Assembly: GCA_031254385.1 (NCBI GenBank)
Contig: JAIRUO010000203.1
Location: 1-8,243, forward strand
Source of the DNA: Treponema sp.
GTDB lineage: Bacteria; Spirochaetota; Spirochaetia; Treponematales; Breznakiellaceae
Reading direction: 5' to 3'
Length of the DNA: 8,243 nt
The position numbers and the translations under genes were made by a program. Positions 5,383-8,243 of the stretch are shown here, piece by piece. The notes below the pieces were generated by a model, which was given only the letters and a program-made list of their open reading frames with translations, was not told where the DNA came from and ran no database searches. Positions within the stretch are counted from its first letter, which is position 1. Each line of letters opens with the position of its first letter.

Positions 5383-7395
5383 TTACCTATTATTGTTATT
5401 ATAGTTGTTCTGTTGGCTAAAATTGTTCAAAGTTTGCGACATACTCTCCATGCGGTTATAGGCGCTTTCCATCTGGGCGTATTGAATCCTGAGCTCCGCT
5501 TCTTTTGCGGCAAGCTGGCGATCCATGGTTGCTATACGGCCCGTTTCCTGGCTGATCCTGCTGTCTATGGTTCCGGTCTTTAGGGAGATGAGACCGCCGG
5601 TTTGCGTATAGGGCCTTATCAGCGCTACTAGATTATACGCAATCCCCGTATCCGCAAGATTATCGCCGTCGGTATCTGATCCGAATAATTCTTTAATGGC
5701 CGGAAGCTTGGAGGCGATAGCAGCATCCAGGGTGTTTGAATCAATTTCAAGGTAACCCCTGAGCCTGGAAGGATCGTATCCGGTGCTGGCACCTGCGCGG
5801 CCTATATCAGAACCGATTCCTATTTGCGAAAGAAGAGTTAGATCGCGCTCCAGGGATGTAGGGTAGGGGGTGGTAACGGTACGCTGCAACATGTTTCGGA
5901 AAGAGCTTAAGGTACTGTCTGTATGGAAGACCCCCAGTCTTTCGCGCATTTGCGCGGCTTCATCCGCAGTTAAATATGTCAGTTCATTTACGATACTGTC
6001 ATCGACACGTGTACTGAGTCCCGATGGCAGGCTTCTTGCGGTTAGCACATTTATCTCTGCCATGAGCCGGTTATAATGATACACAAAAGTAAAAAGCGCG
6101 TCTTTTATTCCTTCTACATCCGGCGTAACCTGTATGTTTACTGGCCTGTCCGAGGGGGCCTTAAGGTTCAATGTCAGGCCGACAATCAGGTCGTCTATGG
6201 TATTTGTGGGTCTCCTGATTTCTATTCCTTCCATTAGAATGATCGCATCCTGGGCCCTTGATACGGCGTTCAGCGGCTTAATGCCCCCTGAAACTTCAGG
6301 ATCAAAGACCTGGATATTTCTTAGGGATACATCCCGATGGGTATTGTTGTTTACCAGGTCAATGGATACTATGGTTTTTCCCTGAGGCAGGTTGTCCATG
6401 CTAAATAAGTACGATCCAAAGGCATTTGAGTCTGTTATGGCCGGAAGCCTGGCAGTAGTTCCGTCAGAAAAAGTGAGGGAAAGCACTGACATATCATCAA
6501 CGCGCACTGGAGCTTCTGGCGGGTTCCAGGCAGGAAGCGTTACCGATGAGGACTGGTTTTCTATTACAATGCCGCCGTAAGAGACAGATCCGGGTGAGGG
6601 TATGGAAGGCCCAGGAGGAGGCTGGGGGGCTACATAGCTTTCGGACGAGCGTACTGCGGTAGAGGTTTCTAAACTTAGAATTAAATTGCGCGCGGTTGTA
6701 ATGCCCTGGCCTAAGGGAATGGAAGAACGCTGGCCTGCATCTACTTTTACATTTACGTCAAAAGATCGGCTGGAATCGTAAACCTGCTCGATCATGCCTA
6801 TATTTCTTCCCAAGGTTTCTGCAGCGCCGGAAAAATTCATGCGGTTTTCTTCTCCGGTAACCCTGGATTCTATAAGAAGGGATCTGGTTCCCGGCCTTAC
6901 GGCAATCAGGGAGGCCTGTATCTTGTCCCGGCCCCTGCGGTTCAGGGCATCAACAAAATCCCTTAGGGTTCCTCCCCTAAAATCAAAGGAAATTTCATCT
7001 TGACCAATGGTAAAAGTATAGGTTCCTTCTTCGACTCTATATGTTTCATCCAGGGGATTAGAGAGAAAACGATCCGCCTGGGCAATTTGTCTTACGGTAA
7101 AACTTCGATCCTGTTCGGGCGCGTCACGGACAGCGGTTCCGGTCAGCACCGCATCATTGGAGGAGCTGACTATGCGATCATTAAAGGGGTTTTGATAAGA
7201 GTAGAGGGTGTTTGCGCTTTCGCGGAGGTCAGCCATGCGCCGGCTGACTTCCTGCCAATAGCCTCTTTCTAATTGAAGGCGGCTGACATTATCGACTGCG
7301 CGGTCCCTTGGGATCGCCTCAAGCTGCATGAGGCGTTCTATGGTTTGTTCTGAGTTGAACCTGCTGGTTACACCCGGAATGTATATATCGGACAT
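5383..7395 (-). CDS. fliD: Flagellar filament cap protein FliD (HAP2)
   Basis: FliD caps the growing filament and helps flagellin fold into place. The 670-residue protein opens with the FliD N-terminal domain (MSDIYIPGVTSRFNSEQTIERLMQLE; helical D0/D1 to about 110). It ends with the FliD C-terminal domain (about 425-655; DALFTFVYHYNRLMAEIN, LLSQIGIGSD, GYLEIDSNTLDAAI, then a heptad-like helix 610-660). It is longer than the E. coli protein (468 residues), with the excess in residues about 205-410, including a proline-rich stretch (256-268). DTDGDNLAD at 574-582 fits a D-x-D-G-D-x-x-x-D calcium-loop pattern. The last residues are Asn-rich (QQNNYNNNNR). The ATG at 7395 has GGGGAAGAAG upstream. 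It follows flaG and precedes the 281-residue unknown by 5 bases. Confidence 0.96.
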   Translation of the reverse strand: MSDIYIPGVTSRFNSEQTIERLMQLEAIPRDRAVDNVSRLQLERGYWQEVSRRMADLRESANTLYSYQNPFNDRIVSSSNDAVLTGTAVRDAPEQDRSFTVRQIAQADRFLSNPLDETYRVEEGTYTFTIGQDEISFDFRGGTLRDFVDALNRRGRDKIQASLIAVRPGTRSLLIESRVTGEENRMNFSGAAETLGRNIGMIEQVYDSSRSFDVNVKVDAGQRSSIPLGQGITTARNLILSLETSTAVRSSESYVAPQPPPGPSIPSPGSVSYGGIVIENQSSSVTLPAWNPPEAPVRVDDMSVLSLTFSDGTTARLPAITDSNAFGSYLFSMDNLPQGKTIVSIDLVNNNTHRDVSLRNIQVFDPEVSGGIKPLNAVSRAQDAIILMEGIEIRRPTNTIDDLIVGLTLNLKAPSDRPVNIQVTPDVEGIKDALFTFVYHYNRLMAEINVLTARSLPSGLSTRVDDSIVNELTYLTADEAAQMRERLGVFHTDSTLSSFRNMLQRTVTTPYPTSLERDLTLLSQIGIGSDIGRAGASTGYDPSRLRGYLEIDSNTLDAAIASKLPAIKELFGSDTDGDNLADTGIAYNLVALIRPYTQTGGLISLKTGTIDSRISQETGRIATMDRQLAAKEAELRIQYAQMESAYNRMESMSQTLNNFSQQNNYNNNNR

Positions 7396-7456
7396 ATCTT
7401 CTTCCCCGGCCCTCCCGCCGAAAATGCTTGCCTAATCCGCCCCGAAATTGTCCGGG

Positions 7457-7816
7457 TTAAACCTTTTGATCAAATAAAAACCCCATAGTGTCCCGGATCC
7501 GCTGGTGAAGCCTTTGCAGTTCTTCGGGCGGAAGCACCTTGATCACTTTATCGGTTTCGCTGTCAATGACCTTTACAGTAACTTCTTTTGACTCATGGTC
7601 AATGACAAATTTGAGTTTTCTGTTAAAGGCAAGACCGATATGCTCTAGATCCTGAGCAGTGGCTCTGATTTCGGCATGTTTTTTGGTTTCCTGATTTAGG
7701 CTGGCTTGTAATGACGATGCGACTGTAGCTCTAGCTTCGGCTTGTTTTACAGCCAGCTTTTCATGAGGAAATTCCTGTGCGGCAGGGCCAGGCATAGGCC
7801 CAATTTGCATACTCAT
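7457..7816 (-). CDS. flaG: FlaG family flagellar protein
   Basis: The 119-residue protein has the FlaG core at about 65-119: NRKLKFVIDHESKEVTVKVI, then DSETDKVIKVLPPEELQRL and a final MGFLFDQKV. The first 60 residues are a less conserved, Ala/Glu-rich helical region. FlaG proteins are linked to filament length control in some bacteria, often sit next to fliD, and are poorly understood mechanistically. ATG at 7816 is preferred over the ATG two codons later because GGAGG lies 6 bases upstream. That ribosome site and the start codon are folded into a hairpin (7814-7839), which predicts translational control. fliD follows after 61 bases with no terminator or convincing promoter between them. Confidence 0.94.
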   Translation of the reverse strand: MSMQIGPMPGPAAQEFPHEKLAVKQAEARATVASSLQASLNQETKKHAEIRATAQDLEHIGLAFNRKLKFVIDHESKEVTVKVIDSETDKVIKVLPPEELQRLHQRIRDTMGFLFDQKV

Positions 7817-7839
7817 AATACACCTCCTTGTGTAATATG
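7814..7839 (-). promoter_or_regulatory. Hairpin hiding the flaG ribosome site and start codon; CsrA-site-like
   Basis: Read on the - strand, CATATTACAC (7830-7839) and GTGTATTATG (7814-7823) pair over nine of ten positions, with one T-T mismatch, around an AAGGAG hexaloop (7824-7829). The loop is most of the Shine-Dalgarno, and the last three bases of the right arm are the flaG ATG. The stretch ACACAAGGAGGT agrees at 10 of 12 positions with the published in-vitro-selected CsrA consensus RUACARGGAUGU, and GGA sits in the loop as CsrA requires. Binding is inferred. Confidence 0.65.
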
Positions 7840-7849
7840 ATGATATCTG

Positions 7850-7868
7850 GAGCTTATTTCAAAAGCTC
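7850..7868 (-). promoter_or_regulatory. Middle stem-loop of the flaG leader
   Basis: GAGCTT (- strand, 7863-7868) and AAGCTC (7850-7855) pair perfectly over six bases around a TTGAAAT loop (7856-7862). There is no GGA in the loop. It could act as a spacer that brings the two flanking GGA hairpins together. A CTCC at 7848-7851 could also pair with GGAG of the flaG ribosome site as an alternative fold. Confidence 0.4.
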
Positions 7869-7870
7869 TA

Positions 7871-7889
7871 TCTGTCTCTCCCTGACAGA
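7871..7889 (-). promoter_or_regulatory. Upstream stem-loop of the flaG leader with AGGGA in its loop
   Basis: TCTGTC (- strand, 7884-7889) pairs with GACAGA (7871-7876) over six bases, leaving the loop AGGGAGA (7877-7883). The loop contains ANGGA, the core CsrA motif. Its GGA is 54 bases from the GGA in the ribosome-site hairpin. Confidence is for the hairpin as a regulatory element; the pairing itself is plainly visible. Confidence 0.45.
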
Positions 7890-7900
7890 CAATAATTTCT

Positions 7901-7936
7901 AAAAATGGACAGGGACTGGCGCGCTTTTCCCTGCCC
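7901..7936 (-). terminator. Rho-independent terminator of the flagellin gene
   Basis: On the - strand GGGCAGGGA (7928-7936) pairs with TCCCTGTCC (7907-7915) over nine positions (one G-T wobble) with a 12-base loop, and is followed by ATTTTT (7901-7906). It lies 58 bases after the flagellin stop. It faces only the - strand: on the + strand the hairpin is followed by TCGCTC, without a T-run. It separates highly expressed flagellin from flaG, though some read-through is possible. Confidence 0.8.
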
Positions 7937-7994
7937 TCGCTCTAAAAGACAACGTCCAGAAGTCTCTTTAAGCGTTAAGTCAATTAATCGTAGC

Positions 7995-8243
7995 TTAGCC
8001 CAAGAGCTGAAGCACCGACTGAGCCCGCATATTGGCCTGAGCCAGCATCGCGGTTCCCGCTTGATTCAGAATGGCATCCCTGGTGTAGTTTACCATCTCC
8101 GAAGCCATATTGGTGTCCCGTATACGGGATTCCGCAGCCTGAAGATTTTCCGCCGCAATGGCGACTCCCTGAGCAGCCATTTCAAACCGGTTCTGGTATG
8201 CCCCAAGATCAGCTCTCTGTTTTGAAACCAATTTCAGAGCGCT
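7995..8243 (-). CDS. flaB: Periplasmic flagellin FlaB, C-terminal part (partial)
   Basis: An open frame enters from the right edge and ends with TAA at 7995-7997, giving 82 residues. The peptide contains [44 protein letters not shown] and ends [20 protein letters not shown]. This is the conserved C-terminal D0/D1 helix of flagellin and closely resembles spirochaetal FlaB filament-core proteins, which polymerise in the periplasm. Spirochaetes often have several flaB genes; which one this is cannot be told from the tail. The start, promoter and leader are outside the window, so CsrA sites on this gene cannot be examined. It is followed by its own terminator at 7901-7936. Confidence 0.93.
   Translation of the reverse strand, partial: SALKLVSKQRADLGAYQNRFEMAAQGVAIAAENLQAAESRIRDTNMASEMVNYTRDAILNQAGTAMLAQANMRAQSVLQLLG

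Noticed and set aside
7396..7456. CCCG/CGGG inverted repeat between flaG and fliD as a possible terminator
   Set aside because: Only a four-base stem with an eight-base loop and no T-run; fliD most likely shares the flaG transcript.
7834..7862. Sigma-70-like TTGAAA, 17-base spacer, CATATT on the - strand ahead of flaG
   Set aside because: The start would fall at about 7827, inside the flaG ribosome binding site, leaving almost no leader. The boxes also lie in hairpin loop and stem sequence. Kept only as a rival to the CsrA-hairpin idea, to be settled by 5'-end mapping.
1..8243. Search by eye for mobile elements, CRISPR repeats, tRNA genes, phage or defence genes
   Set aside because: No transposase or integrase motifs, direct-repeat arrays, cloverleaf folds or defence domains were seen; all long frames are accounted for by flagellar, regulatory and t6A genes and two unknowns.

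Overview
The window reads as a piece of a spirochaete chromosome, most likely Treponema or a close relative. The evidence is the periplasmic-flagellin-type C-terminus at the right edge (FlaB class), the order flgL-fliW-csrA at the left edge (as I recall it from Treponema and Borrelia), and a long FliD of spirochaetal size. There are no tRNA or rRNA genes, insertion sequences, CRISPR arrays or phage genes. Gene packing is tight and base use looks even throughout, so this is core rather than accessory DNA.

Layout. Positions 1-841 on the + strand hold the tail of flgL (hook-filament junction), then fliW and csrA, which encode the two halves of the flagellin-linked translational switch. A hairpin plus T-run ends this unit at about 840-867. 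Everything else lies on the - strand and is read from right to left: flagellin C-terminus (7995-8243), its rho-independent terminator (7901-7936), a structured leader, flaG, fliD (filament cap), an unrecognised 281-residue protein, and a membrane-anchored PilZ (c-di-GMP receptor) protein. After a 54-base AT-rich gap with a candidate sigma-70 promoter, a second - strand unit follows: an 87-residue unknown, tsaE and tsaB (t6A tRNA modification), and a PAS/HD-GYP protein (probable c-di-GMP phosphodiesterase). The last gene converges on csrA with only 3 bases between stop codons.

How the parts relate. Filament assembly (FlgL, FlaB, FliD, FlaG), post-transcriptional control (FliW, CsrA) and second-messenger control (PilZ, HD-GYP) sit together. 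The most interesting signal is non-coding. The 178-base flagellin-flaG gap carries, after the terminator, three consecutive stem-loops. The last holds the flaG Shine-Dalgarno as AAGGAG in a hexaloop and pairs the AUG into its stem. The first holds AGGGA in its loop. This is the layout expected of a two-site CsrA target, in the same window as csrA and fliW. I see no wholly new multigene system. The unknown 281-residue gene between fliD and the PilZ gene is the best candidate for undescribed flagellar biology here.
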